Shown here: one piece after another, positions 11,798 through 27,100 of the stretch
Layout: each line of letters begins with the position of its first letter
How positions within the stretch are numbered: position 1 is the first letter of the stretch
Assembly (NCBI GenBank): GCA_023078555.1
Contig: CM041198.1
Location: forward strand, 7,239,836 to 7,303,835
Reading direction: 5' to 3'
Origin: Ulva prolifera
Taxonomy: Eukaryota; Chlorophyta; Ulvophyceae; Ulvales; Ulvaceae
DNA length: 64,000 bases
The notes under the pieces: model-generated
Seen by the model: only the letters and a program-made list of their open reading frames with translations
What the model was told of the DNA's origin: nothing
The model's database searches: none
Program-made: the position numbers and the translations under genes

Positions 11798-12954
11798 GTT
11801 GTAAGCATATACAACTAGTCTCTTGCATTGGGAGACAAATGGTTTCTTTCAGGGTGGTACAGATGAGTCATCTAAGATGACACCCAAACAGCAAGGATCT
11901 GGCTTCAGCATCTCGGTGCTGCCTGTACTCACACAACGCCGGGAGTCCACACATCCTGCATGCAGTTGTGTTGCGAGTCTCATGCATGCTTGGGTATCAC
12001 AGCCTCGAGACGTCATACCTCATGGCCTACCACTCCAGGTGATTCCCAGCAGGTGAAAGTTCAATGCCTTCATTTCCATCAACAAACCGGAAGTCGACGT
12101 CATGACCAGTGTGACCAACCTAGTCAGCCCAACATTGTGAGAGACAAGGATGAGGTTTGAATGTACATACCTCGAGGTAGCTGTTTGATCCCCAATCAAC
12201 CACAGGATACATCAATGACATGTCGACAGGTAATTCCAAACAACATGCGATGGAATAGGGCATTGTCGATATGGTTAATTCGCCTCACGACACGTGCATC
12301 AGTCAATGTTGAGCACCAGACCAAGAATTTACACACTGCTTGAATACATTGTGCGCCTTCATGGCACAGCGTGCAGCTAGACACAACCAGAACATGGCCC
12401 CGCACCGGAGCATAGGCCAACAGCATCACGCACCGCAGTTACATACCATGAAATGTACGTGAGAGCAGCCAGCTAGGCAAGCACCTCCGGACACAGACTC
12501 AACACGTCGCGGTCTCAAGCGCCCTCCACTCCACTGCAGCCGCAAACCCCCTAGCCTCCAGGGACAGGCTTCAACCACGGCACCGGCAGAGGCACCCCGT
12601 CCCGTAACCATCCAATTGCCGGTTGTTGTTTTCTAGGCTGCACCAGATGAATCGGCCGTGCAGGCACTGGCTGGCTGCAGGGTTTCCGCTGCGTGCCGGT
12701 GCGTGTCTCTTGGCTGCGCACGCAGGCAAGCTGCTGCTGCCACCGAGCCACCCACCAGGCGAGGCCGCCGCCACGCCACGCACACCGCACAGCCTGCCAG
12801 CAACGTGGACGGCGGCCGCTGCCGGAGACTCCGACGACAGAGGCCAGCCACCTCCCGCCCCGTTAGCTCTACTCACACTCCCGGGGAAGGGGGGAAACCC
12901 ATTGCTGCCGAGTGAGCGTGGTGCCGGCCGCGGCGGGAAGCCCAGCGGCGCCGC

Positions 12955-15999
<3,045 letters not shown>

Positions 16000-17838
16000 T
16001 TGCAGCTCAGGCAATGCAAAATGTAGAAAGACCTAATGACACTGTCTGAAACCTGCCGCACAGTTGTGACGATGGTAGTTCCGTCTATGCTCAGCGTGGC
16101 CTAGCAAGCACTTGGATCCCGACCTCGCCCGCAATTTTAAGCTCTGCCGGCAGCTACCGCTGAAATCGCCCTTCGCAAGCTACGCCGGACAATGTACTGG
16201 GATAACCAGCAAAGCGTGCTTTGTCGCCGAGAATCGCCAGAGTGGGGCTGCGTGTGGTCACTTCCAATCCGGCTGCTCGGAACCTGCATGCATACCTGCT
16301 GATATCATGCACACATGGAGTTGGATTGTGGACGCAGTTTGCTACGAGGTACGGGACCTGAGCATCGAAGTAAACATTCAATTCTGTGCACATAATGGTC
16401 GGAGCCCAGTCACACGGACGTGCTGCTGTCATCAACGCCCGACGCTGAATGGTGTCCGAGCTCTGCAGCACCTCTGCCATGCTGGTTGGATACATCATTC
16501 CACCACATGGCGTAACTCCAGCTATGCACAGTCGACGATGGGCTCGGGAGCGCACCCTTCTTCCGGATGCTTGCGATCGATATCGTCACACTCTCGGCGC
16601 TCTTCCAGAGCGCAACCTGTCCAGACCGGGCCAGTACAAATATATACAAACTAAACCGGTCCCATCTGAGAATTTCGCGGCTGATGCACCGCGAGGTCGC
16701 GGATAGCACGTTGCTCGCCTCAAGCACAGCGCGAGTGGCGAGTGGCTCCTGTCGGGTTATTTCTAGTGACGGATGCCCGGTTGTGGAGTCAGACCAACCT
16801 TAGTGACACATCACACTGCTATCGAACCGCCATGAACGTATACGTGTGCGCTTTGCTCAGTCGCCCAGTCCATTATGTTCTGCACTACAGTCTGTTGTGT
16901 GCTCTGACACGAAGTCCCACTTGCAGGACAGCATGTCATGTGTTGCCCAGAAGCAGTTCACATGGCAGAAACGTTCCAGATCTGCAGGTCATGTCACTGA
17001 CGGCTTTAAACGGTCGTGCTCAGAATTCCGGGCTGTGAATGGTAGTCACCGCAACTGCAGGCGTTGCAGCAGCCTGAGGCTCACACGCCTCAAGCAACAC
17101 TGACTGCAAGCGACACAACTCAGCCAGTGATCGCAGCCACATGGCTCTGCTTGTACTTCATGCATACTCCAAGGGCCACCTTCCTTGGCGCCTGCACATC
17201 TATTACACACCCTGCCAGTGCACCAGAGCAACTGCACAGCAGCTCGAATTCTGATGGAGGCACCAGTACACCATGCACACTGCGAGTCCGCCAGGCGACA
17301 AAGAGACGCAGCGGCGACAGAGACATGACACAACAGCACCACCACACACGTGTCATCCCCCCAACTGCCTCACCGCCACACATTCCCGCCCACTGCTCTG
17401 TAAGGGCACCCGGCGAATGGGATTTCTGTCTGCGAAACAGAACTCTGGCCCCGCCCAACGGCCTCCACACAGCAGCGCCTCGGCCTCTACATCGCCGGCC
17501 ATCCCGCAGAAGCCATGCAGAGCCATCGTCGCGCTACCGTCGCAGCTGGGTTGACAAACACAGCATCGCCTATGTCTTCTCCAGCGACCAGACGACGGCT
17601 GCGGCGACTGCCGGGGGGGGGGGGAGGGGGCACCCACACGGCCCTCCATAAACACTGCGCAGGCGCGGAGCGCTGCTCGCGAATCCTTCGCGCCTGTATG
17701 CACTCCCCCGCTTGGGCACCGTGTGTGTGCTTGTGATGACACTAACGTCAAGCGGCCCGCATGGGCGGCCCCACTGAGACTCCCATGCGGTACCGCGCTG
17801 CACCGAGGACACGGTGCGGCGCCGTGGCGGTGGGGGGT
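16000..17838. other. No gene recognised between the aminotransferase start and the PDZ gene end
   Basis: This should contain the aminotransferase promoter (minus strand, just right of 15999) and the PDZ gene's 3' flank. The plus-strand frame 16112-16654 (180 codons) lacks recognisable domains and is probably chance. A short G12 run lies at 17613-17624. An A/T-rich patch TATATACAAA near 16640 is a weak TATA-like element. Confidence 0.35.
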
Positions 17839-18646
17839 TCAATCCGAGCTGGGGCGGAGGACGATGAGCTCAACGTCCCGGAAGCCCCAGCGCTCGTTGT
17901 TGCTCGCGATCGCCTGCACAGCATTCACAGGATGCACAGCTGCGTGGGTGAGGGAGACGAGCCCGCCCTGGACCGATGCGGGCACCGAGCTCGGCAAGGC
18001 AGGGATCTGACCCTGCAGGGGCGCACATTCATGACCGTGTCAAAGTCCTGGCCGACGCAGTCCATCATGGAGCGGTTGAAGTTGTCAAACGGCCGGTCTC
18101 CGTAGCCGTTCTGTGCGTACAGGCCCTCCTTGCCTGCTGTGAGAGTGACAGCGCTGACCTCCAGCACGATGTCTCCCACTTGCACACCTGCCCTCTCTGC
18201 CCGACCGCCCTTCACCAGCTCCTCCACTCGTACTGCACCGTGGGCTTGGCTCAGCTCTGGTGCCCACATGAGACGGGACGTGGCTATAGCAGGAGGTCAA
18301 CATGCGGTAGAGGCTGCATCATCATGCTGCCTAAACAGCGCGACCGCTCTGGCACACGCAAGCTACATACGAGTGATGAGAATAAGTGCATAGGATGGCG
18401 ACGGAGTGGCTGTGCGAGCGTTGTGGCTGTGCATGCTTGCTCGGATGCGCACTGACATGCAGGTCGATGCAGGAACACACCTAATTGGTCGGAGGATTCG
18501 CCGAGCACCATCCCCATGGGTTTCGGCAGAGTCAGGAGAAATCTTTGCCCTGGTGGCACTTCCGGAGCTGGAGCCTCAGCGGCCCGTGCCGCGAGCACTC
18601 TGTTGGGCCTGCATCTTGACGAGGCCGCTCCTGCATAGGTGCACAT
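17839..18646 (-). CDS. Small PDZ-domain protein, plastid-type (148 aa)
   Basis: Three exons: 18646-18481, 18232-18027, 17913-17839; donors GTGTGT and GTGCGC; 447 nt, phases 1 and 0. Residues 1-33 (MCTYAGAASSRCRPNRVLAAR...) are basic, Ala/Ser-rich and acid-poor, which fits a chloroplast transit peptide. A compact PDZ fold follows: FLLTLPKPMGMVL (carboxylate-binding strand region), VRVEELVKGGRAERAGVQVGD with the GD.IL-type turn, then the block GYGDRPFDNFNRSMMDCVGQDFDTVM and a final SNNERWGFRDVELIVLR. This last block is typical of short plant/algal plastid PDZ proteins of unknown function. It sits divergent from the LRR gene. PDZ domains bind C-terminal peptides; the partner is unknown. Start chosen at 18646 because the longer open frame to 18664 begins with GTG. 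Confidence 0.8.
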
Positions 18647-19680
18647 GCTGTGCGGCAGCACCACCGTGACTTACCCACGCGACGTGTAGTGAAGACTCAG
18701 TATGGTCGTGCATTCGCTCGCTAGGGCAGTGAACGCGTTAGCTGCGCGTCTTGTAAACGGGCTACTGGTTTGTGGCTGCGCGGATGTCCGCGGATCGGGC
18801 CCAGGACAATCTACGAGTTTCACAACGCATCGCTCCATGTGTTACATTGAGATATATCTGAATGGCCATGCTGCTCTGTGTTGGCTGCATTGCGTCCCAG
18901 ACCTGTGCGTTAGCGCGAGGCCCAAGGGCCCCACATGCGCTTTGAACTCTATCTCGAGATAGTGTATGGCTCGTTCGCCTCGCAAGTGCGCACCTCTCAT
19001 GGGCGATCGACACTTCGACGCGCTAAACATCATCTTGCAGGTGGAGCGACTGACGAGGTGATCGGTTCAAGTGAGTAAGACCTTTACGCCGTGTACACAG
19101 ATGTGAATACAAGTCGGCACGATCACAAGCGGCAAATTCGAGACAAGTTCCAGAGATTGCAAGCCTCGTAAGAAAAAAGAGCACTCGTATTATGCCTCTG
19201 CATATCCGAGGTTCTGTTTTCATCTCGACTCCTTCCAATGCCGCGCCATTGCCATTGTGGGTCAGAACGACCCCGCAGCCACTCAGAGCACGGCGCCTGT
19301 CACTTCATGAACGCTTCGGCACGCGCTGCAGCGATGTGCATGAATTGTCAATCTCGGCAAATACTGGGCAGATTTCGAGCAGCATGACGTGCACGAGGTG
19401 CATGCATGCCCTAGATGCAGCCAAACGTCAAGGCGACGTACATCAGAAGTGGCCTTTGCGAAGCTGTGTATGGCCAAGCACATGAAGCACGGTGCATGGT
19501 GACTATCCTTCTGTGGTGAGGTAGGATGTGGACGCATTGTGCGTAGCTGCTGGATGCAGGTGAACGTAGCCTGGGTGGCCGACTCTCCTTATGGATTGGA
19601 ACTGTGCAACAATTAGGCTTGTATACTTGGGTCGCAGCTGCTGCATTTCACATTCCTGGGCTCGCTGAGAATATTTCGAG
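18647..19680. promoter_or_regulatory. 1-kb region between the divergent PDZ and LRR genes
   Basis: No coding exon was found. It must hold both promoters. The plus-strand frames 18702-18962 and 19192-19485 have no domain content. Confidence 0.35.
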
Positions 19681-20732
19681 ATGCCAAAAGGAAAGAAGGG
19701 GAAAAAAGACGAACTGGTAGAGCCTGAGCACGATAAGACATGGGAACGGGTATGCTGGAGTGACTGGGTAGGCAGCAACGAAAAGCACCGTCCTCATGAG
19801 TAACCCATTATTTGCTGTCATTCAGGCTGTGCAAAGCCAGCAATGGACTCTCGAGCCCACACTTCTCCCCGACGCTTACGCTTGGCCAACATGGGGAGCT
19901 CTTCGGGAGCGCATCCTGCACGCGTGCAAGCTCATACAGTGCGAGTACTCCGCGACTGTCAGAGATGCTTTCGCGGCAGAACTAGTGAAACTGTCTCCAC
20001 CGCGCCTGCGGACGTTATCGGTGAGCCCAATGGCCTGCTTGCCGTCAAATCGACGTGAGTACTGATGCCTGCGATATGCCTGAAGTGCGATACTTTCGTG
20101 TAGTTCTGCGGCTGCTCTAATCTTCACAAGCTCGTGCTCTCGCCTATCCATGCTTGCCCTTCACTGGTCAGCTTCGACTTGTCAGGCTGCAGTGGACTGG
20201 AGTATGTCTTCGTTCAGTCAATGAGTCTTCAAACGATTGATGTCAGTGACTGCCCAAACGTCACTAAGGTGGGATTCTCTCTGCATTTGTCAGGCCAGGA
20301 ATTAGTCCCCTTGGAGCTGAAGAGCTTGGGCATGGTTGACACATGCAATACCTGGTCACCAAGGGAAGGCGGGACATGTAGGCCATCATCCATGCTCCCA
20401 ACTCTCTCAAACTCGACCTACGAAACTGTCCGAAGCTGAAGAGTGTACATGTGTGGTCTGACCAGCTCACACAGCTGTCATTTGATGGGTGCCGGAGTTT
20501 GGAACAACTCGTCTGCCACTGTGACAAACTCAGCCAGCTATCACACCCACCTCTTGTCGAGGTTGTGGACAAGAGCCAGCGGCCTGAACACAAGGCTATC
20601 CGTGACATCGTGCTGGACCGTAAGATGGCAGAGCTTCAGGACGAAGTGACAAGAAAGGAAGAAATGCTACAAATTGAAGCAAACCCAGCCACCATTCCAG
20701 TAGTGTACAGGGCAGCTGTTCCTGGCCTTTGA
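19681..20732 (+). CDS. Leucine-rich-repeat protein with Lys-rich N-terminus (259 aa)
   Basis: Four exons: 19681-19749, 19826-20020, 20104-20268, 20382-20732; all introns in phase 0; donors GTATGC, GTGAGC, GTGGGA; 780 nt. The start MPKGKKGKKDELVEPEHDK is strongly basic then acidic. A helical segment (WPTWGALRERILHACKLI) follows. Then come about five irregular LRRs of the cysteine/RNI type: LRTLSFCGCSNLHKLVLS, LVSFDLSGCSGLEYVFV, LQTIDVSDCPNVTKA, LKLDLRNCPKLKSVHV, LTQLSFDGCRSLEQLVC. The tail is a charged helix (RKMAELQDEVTRKEEM) and ends IPVVYRAAVPGL. The repeats join across introns exactly at LRR boundaries, which supports the model. LRR domains bind proteins; no enzymatic motif is present. I do not recognise a named orthologue. 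Confidence 0.75.
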
Positions 20733-21780
20733 CCGGCATTGCGCTCTGCACATGGTGCAACGCGCGGCTGACGAGGCAGCCAGAGATCAGGATCGACGCA
20801 TAGCACACTCAGATTGTCTGAGGAAATTGTGGGAATGCCTGCGATCTGGCTTGCTTTCGCTGGGACGATGTAACACAGAGCGGCAGGATGTATCTACAAC
20901 ATGGGATGACGCAAGCATTGGACAGATGCACCTGCAACAGAGCTCACGGTGCCTTGAACAGCAGTCAAGCGGCGTGGCAGTTGCGCGGCATCTGATTCTC
21001 TGTGGCGCATGCGATCCAGAAATATGCAGGATCGCTCTACAGAGCTGTGCACCCTTTGATGCTAGATACATGTGATGTTGATGTTGGGCTCTAACAGGCC
21101 AATCCTTTCGGTAGGTCTCTGGGCATGTGCCGTGGGACATGTATGTCACTGTGGCAGACAAGCTGTCGCTGGTGGTGTGTGGCAGCCCTGTGGTACAGCG
21201 GCCATATCACTGGATTGCCACCTGGTGTCAGCACCAGGCACCGCTACTTGTCCCTGTGATAAGGCCTGCACTGTCCACTGGAATTCATCGCTGTGTCCCC
21301 GCACCAGGCACTGTAGCTGGTCCTTTCATCCTCAGACCGGAGCACGGCCGGACATCCGCACACGTGAAGAGCAAGCTTAAGCCCCCAATGCACAGCCACG
21401 CCTACCACTCACGCCAGCCTCCTCAGCACCATAAGGCCAGTCAGATCATACCTTGAACACACACTGTCACCACCGACTGCTCTACACGGGCCCGGCCAAC
21501 TCCTTGAGATTCACCTTTATGGTGTGGTGTCATTGGACCCGGGTTTTGCCATACTGACAGCGAGCAGTGTTCGAGAGGCAGCGTAAACATCGAGCGTCCT
21601 GATGGCAACTTGGCTGATGCTGTACGTATTGATGGAGGTCTTATGGAGGACTCGGTGATTGGAGGCATGCATATGCTTGCGATGCCGCTAGGATGCAGTC
21701 CGTGCTGGGCAGCGTGCATAACGTTGCGAAGCGGTACCCCGGGGCGGCGACATCGCGATGCCTGTGGCTGTGTTACAAGG
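20733..21780. other. Unassigned; possible coding fragments on the plus strand
   Basis: Begins with the 3' flank of the LRR gene. Plus-strand frames 20752-21075 (opening QRAADEAARDQDRR) and 21127-21456, and a stretch near 21570-21660 (NIERPDGNLADAVRIDGG), have some protein character. I could not join them into a gene or recognise a domain. Confidence 0.3.
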
Positions 21781-22320
21781 ACAAAGCAAGCGAGGCAGGT
21801 AGCACCGCAAGCAAGAAGCAGGGGAAACGCACACCACGCAGCAAGCCACACGAAGCGCACACCAAAACACCCACGCAACGGCAGCACCCGCGCCGGACAC
21901 AGCGACACGGCAACACAACCACACACAATGCCCACACGCCCATCCCCACCCGAACCCCGCCCAACAGCAAGGCGCACGAGCCCCGGAAGCACAAGCAGCC
22001 AAGGCCGCCGAGCAAACAAACAGCGAGACCGCAACAACAACCCCCAGCCCGGGGAGGCCCCCGCCTCCTCCAGCACAACCCCGCAACCCCAGCCCACGCA
22101 CACCACCCCGCCCGCCCGCAAACCCACACCCGCAACCCCCAGAGGCCAGCCCAGCCCGCCCAAACCACCCGGCCGCGCCCCAACGGCGGGCCACACACAG
22201 GCGCACGGGGAAGACACCAGCGAAACGCGGCACGCCCGAGCCGTCACCACAATAAAGCGGACAAGGCTGCGAGCGCACACGCAGCGGCAACTGCCCACCA
22301 CGCAGCCCGGGCGGGTGCGC
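21781..22320. other. 540-bp T-depleted tract
   Basis: I counted 10 T in 540 plus-strand bases; the rest is A, C and G, rich in CA, CCC and AGC words. Several 60-base lines have no T at all. Because every stop codon contains T, all three plus-strand frames stay open here. That explains the overlapping 329- and 238-codon frames, so they are not evidence for genes. The minus-strand frames across it are Gly/Val/Leu/Cys-rich for the same reason. Confidence 0.85.
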
Positions 22321-22595
22321 AGCGCCGCTCAAGCCGGGTGGCCCGTGAGCGGCGTGAGGTCATCGGACGGGACCGACAGCCCCGTCAAAACAGCCTTGCC
22401 CGCGCGTGACGCGCCATCAGCGGGGCAGCGGCATGCACCTGCCGAGCCACCGCGCGGCACAGCGTCGTGGACAGGTCGCGCATCGCATTCACCAAGAACA
22501 GCCGCCGGGAGGCGGCGCCCGAACCCGCAGCAAGGTCGGCAAGCCGGTTCAGGAAGGCGAACGCGGCTGGGCCAATCCTGTGGCTGTGTGGATGC

Positions 22596-22658
<63 letters not shown>
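22596..22658 (+). repeat. (ATG)21 microsatellite
   Basis: Sixty-three bases of perfect ATG/GAT trinucleotide repeat. In different frames it reads as poly-Met, poly-Asp, poly-His or poly-Ile; none of these is taken as coding. It closes the unusual region that begins with the T-depleted tract. Confidence 0.95.
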
Positions 22659-22659
<1 letters not shown>

Positions 22660-24199
22660 GACCATACAAACACCTCGGCCGTGCACCTACGTGTCACGGA
22701 CATGTCACGGACAATTTTGCAACTTCGAACTGCAAGTGGCTGCAGTATGCTATTCAGGACATCGAAGAGACACCAGAACAAAGACTTGAGCTTGCCTACG
22801 TGGAGGCAACAAGGTCTGGGCAAGCGAGGCGTCTCCGGAAAGCTTCACAGTGGACTGTTGGTGCTGGAGGGACACAGGCACTGGGCTGATCGCAGATCTG
22901 AAGTGTGTGCGCAGCAGTAAAAGGGGTGTGGGTGTGGGGCTCGCTGCAGTGTCAGCGGGGTCAGCTAAGATTCAAGTCCAGAGGCTCTAGCTGTGCATAG
23001 ACCGTGACTAGAGCTGAACAGAAACTGTGCCACACAGTGTTGTGAGTTCACTAGGTCACAGGCCCCCTGTGTGTTACTATGATGAGCACATGGCATCTCA
23101 CCTGCAGAACTGTTTCTGTCTGTTCGGAGCAGGGAAACAGATGTGGTGTGAGTTCAGCATCTAGGCAGGTAGTGCAATGACCTCACAGTAGATGCAAGAG
23201 CCATGAGACGATGCTGCCGCTACGGAGATCACGGCAAGTGGACCAGAAAATGGACATCAAAGGGGAGTGTGATGGTGAGTGACGAGCTTTCAAGTTGCTT
23301 CGCAAGTTTCAGGGTAATGCAAAGCAGACTGCAAGGACATTGAGGCTATCCGTCTCTTTCTGAATTTTGCCCCTGGACTTCGATGTAATATGAAAATCTG
23401 CGTTCCTATTAGCTAGCTGATAGCAGGCAAGCTTGCTATCACATGAAAGGTTGACCACGCACGAGGCTGGCATTGGCAACACGTATAATCGCCATCTCTG
23501 CACAACAGATCCATGCAGCATCCAATCTAGACATCAGCATTCTTAGGGGAGAACTATTTGTGTGGTCTGCACAGACGCGACATCCAGCACCGCCATGCCT
23601 GGCATGATTCACCATTCATTGCGACCAGAAGCATGGCCCCGGCATCTCTCCTCCACAACTCAACTGCCCACCACTCCGCAACAGCGCCGTCGCCGCGTGC
23701 ATCCCGCCACCTCGCAACGGGTGCGCACGACATGTGTGGAGCCGGAGCACCACTCTGCATGGCCACAGCTGAAATGACACACACGTGAGGCGCCGCGACA
23801 AGCGGCCACCTCAGTCAAATAAAAACAAAAAGCGGTGGGTACTGCCGTCAGTATGGTCGGACAGTAGAGACGCCCGCACCCCTTGACCCCGCCCATCAAA
23901 CCTAAACTAGAGTACACATGCGTCAGGAGCAGCCATATCTGACAGCGCTGCCCGTTCCATCACACCACGCCCCCCTTCCCCCCTGACTGCCGCTACAGGC
24001 CCACCCCTATGGACCAGTGAAGAATTACTCACCAAAAAAAATTGGAAACCGTAACATCATAGCGCAATGCATACGTCGTACACTGACAGCATGGGCGCTC
24101 AATCGCATCTACTGCACACCCCACCGCGCCCGCGCGGCCGGGAATCCTACTCAGGGACCCTGCCGCCTCCGGTGCCGCCGGCGGATCTGGGGGGAAAAT
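22659..24199. other. No complete gene recognised
   Basis: A plus-strand frame ending at 22889 (WLQYAIQDIEETPEQRLELA) has good protein character and could be a terminal exon, but no upstream exon can be linked across the microsatellite. From 22920 to 24199 I see nothing recognisable. The right end is the 3' flank of the giant protein gene. Confidence 0.3.
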
Positions 24200-27100
24200 C
24201 TACTTTTTCCGGCGCCAAGGCAGCCACCGCCGGCTGCGTTTCTCTTTTGCCGCGACGGCCCGTACTGCCGCTGCCGGCATGTCTACCGCGCCGACCATCC
24301 CGGCCTCGCTCTCCTCCGCCATCGCCTCCATCGGCGGCAACATCTGGACTTCAGCGTCGCTCTCCGCGTCAGCCCCGCGTGAAACCGGCGCCGTGACACC
24401 CGGAGACATCGCGGTGGACATCTCGGGGGCAGAGGAGAAGGAAGACATCGAGTGAGTCAGCCCGGCCGCACGAGCCGGGACCTCAGCCGAGGCGTGCTTG
24501 GAGCGGCGGCCCGACGCCCGGCCGAGCGCGCGCTTGCACCGCTGCAGGATGCTGGTTGTCGACGACGCGGCGGCCGAATTTGTGCGGGACGACGGCGGCC
24601 GCGGCGGCCGCCCGGCCGTGCCGGGCTTGCCGTCCGTGCGGCGCAGCTGCGCGCCACCACCGAGCGAACGCGGCAGCAGCGCGGAGCGCAGCACGGACGT
24701 GTAGTGGCCGCCGACGGACTGCGGCCGCAGGTTGCCGTACGCGGCTCGGGGCCCGGATACCGCCCCGGTCGCTGGACCTGCAGCATTGCACAGCACGATC
24801 AGGCTCCATCACGCGAAAAGCTATTCCATTTGCCGAAACACTGCGCGCCTTCGCGGGGCGCCCTGCACGGAATACGAGGGGTCACGGAAGACGAAGGGCC
24901 GCACCGATCTCGGACTGCACGTTCGCGGGCAGGGACTGGTACATCCAGCCGACGCCGGGCGAGCCGACCTCGGCGGACGTCGTTTCGTGCAGAGAGCGCA
25001 GCATGGGGGCGGTCTGGCCGGCGGCTTCGGCGGCAGGCACCCCCCGCCACCCCGGCGGCAGCGGCTCCTGAGCAACGAGCTGCACGCTGTGCGTGTGCGC
25101 GTCGGCATCGAGGTCCGGCCGGAGGCTCGCCATCTGCAGCATCGACTCGAAGCGCATGCTGGAGCCCCACTCGAGCGAGCTCTGCACAGGCATCGTCGAG
25201 CCGCCACTCTCCTCAGGGTGCGTGGAGAGCCGCCGGCTGAGGGGCATCAGCGGCGGCGCGGTCGCGCTGTGCGCCGGGGGCGTCGGGACGTGCCCCGCCG
25301 GGGCCCGCGGCGGCGGTGCGCGGGGGTGGATGACGCGCCGGGGGGTCGCCTGCGTCTCTGTGACGATGACCGCATCGCGGATGTCCCAGGCGTTGACATA
25401 CCTGCACGTGCGGCACCGATGCATGAGGTACATGCATGCATACAATACGATTGCTATGAGCGTTTCTACAACAACATAGGCTGTTTGTAGTAGCTCTGCA
25501 CTGCGCAATGTGGCAATCCGAGCTGCGAGGGGCATGCGCCTGGTTTGAAAATGCTTGCGCAGGGGGGTGGGGCAGCGCACCAGCTGACATGCCCCTGCTC
25601 CCAGGCACCCGAGAGGAGGCTTTTGTTGGGGCAGCGGCGGCGGAAGACCTCGAGGCCGTCGTGGCCAGGGGCGCCTCCCCGCGGTGTCTCGAAATCCTGC
25701 AGGCCAGTCCACGGCGCTGAAAGACAGCAGTGGCACACAGCAGTGAAAAACGATATTCTATGTGACAAGGTGGCAGACCCCACACAGCTGCACACAGGAT
25801 AGATCACAGGATTGATCAAAACAAGAAATCATCCACCACCCACCGTGTGGCCATGTCACAGTCCAAACAGGGCGAGCTACATTATGTGATGCATGTGTGC
25901 CCTCAACCATCACCGCCAACGATGGGGAGCTGCAGTTACGTTGTTCACAGCCACATACGAATCCTCTGGTTGTGAACAGCAGATCCAGCAACAAACTGCC
26001 CAGCATCCTCACCACCCTCACCGTGCACATCACTGCCAAGGCCAAAGTGCACATCACTGTCAAGGGCGAGGCCACTTGCACTGACGCTCCACTGAAACAC
26101 CTCAAACAACCAAGCTCGAGGTGCAGGCGTGTCACACCTCAGCACCGGAATGTGCACCATCATGCCGCGCTTCGCACACCCCGGCCACATACCGCCCAGA
26201 GGGCGACAGAGTGGGCGACCGCCGCACTGCCGCAGCAGCCGCTGCATCGCCATCCAAGTGCCGTGCAGCCGGGGTCGCGACAGAGCACTCCGATTGTGCG
26301 CGGGATGAAAGCCCATCAAGGGAGAGAGCCAGGAGGCTGTGGGTTAGAGTGGTGACCGGAGGGGGGGCTGCTGGGAGGGCACCCGGCGCGGCGGCGCGGG
26401 CGCGCTCGGGCTCGCCGAGGTTTGCGGATGCTGGAGGGCTTGCGGCGGGGCTGCCGGTGGGGAGCTCTGCCATGCGTGCGTCGAGGGTGCTGTCTGGCAC
26501 ACACATACGGCTTGCGCTTGACACGGCCTCCTGCATGCATGCATGCAAACATGAGCCAAGTGCACGCACAATGATGCCTCAAACAAGTGGGGACTACGGT
26601 TGATGCAAAGTGGATGCATCAGCTTCAAGTGAGACTGCGAGCGCAGCGTCACAGGCGATGCATGCATGTGTGCAATGTGTGGCAGCCGCACCGTCGACTT
26701 GGAGCCATTGGTGGCCACAGGTGCGAGGGCCGACGCGGTGACCTCCAGCGGCGGCTCCTCCCGAGACTCGAGCTGCGCGGCCGATGCCGCGCGGGACGCC
26801 GTGACAGACGAAATGGTGCCCGACAGCCCCGTGAACTCCGACCTCGCATCAACAAACTCCCCCTCCCCCTCATCCGACACCTCCCCGATGCTCACGATTG
26901 AGTCCTGCGGTGCATGAGGCCCGGGCCGGCCGCCGCTGCTGCGGCGCAGCGGCAGGCGCGGCAGGCTGCGGCCGCCGCGGCCGCCGAGGCCGGCGCCACT
27001 CCGCTCCTCCGCAAACAAGTGCACCGCGTCTGGCACCGCTGACGAGCGGCGGCTGACGGAGCGGCCGGGGGAGAGCATCTGCTGGCCACTCATCATCGAC

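Larger units (their letters stand above)
10926..12954. other. About 2 kb between convergent genes; no gene recognised
   Basis: Contains the 3' flanks of the coiled-coil gene and of the aminotransferase gene. Tandem repeats sit at 11588-11648 and 11706-11797. A plus-strand frame 11823-12056, opening after a TTTCAG at about 11850, has weak protein character but no partner exons. I see no RNA gene. Confidence 0.35.

Noticed and set aside
21441..22332. Minus-strand frames of 286 and 214 codons
   Set aside because: Composition-driven Gly/Val/Cys/Leu text opposite the T-poor tract, with no domain.
21610..22599. 329-codon plus-strand frame (and an overlapping 238-codon frame)
   Set aside because: All plus frames are open because the region nearly lacks T and stop codons need T; the peptide is only Pro/His/Thr/Arg/Gln composition.
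22329..22889. Poly-His, poly-Ile, poly-Asp and poly-Met frames
   Set aside because: They are different readings of the (ATG)21 microsatellite, not evidence of coding.
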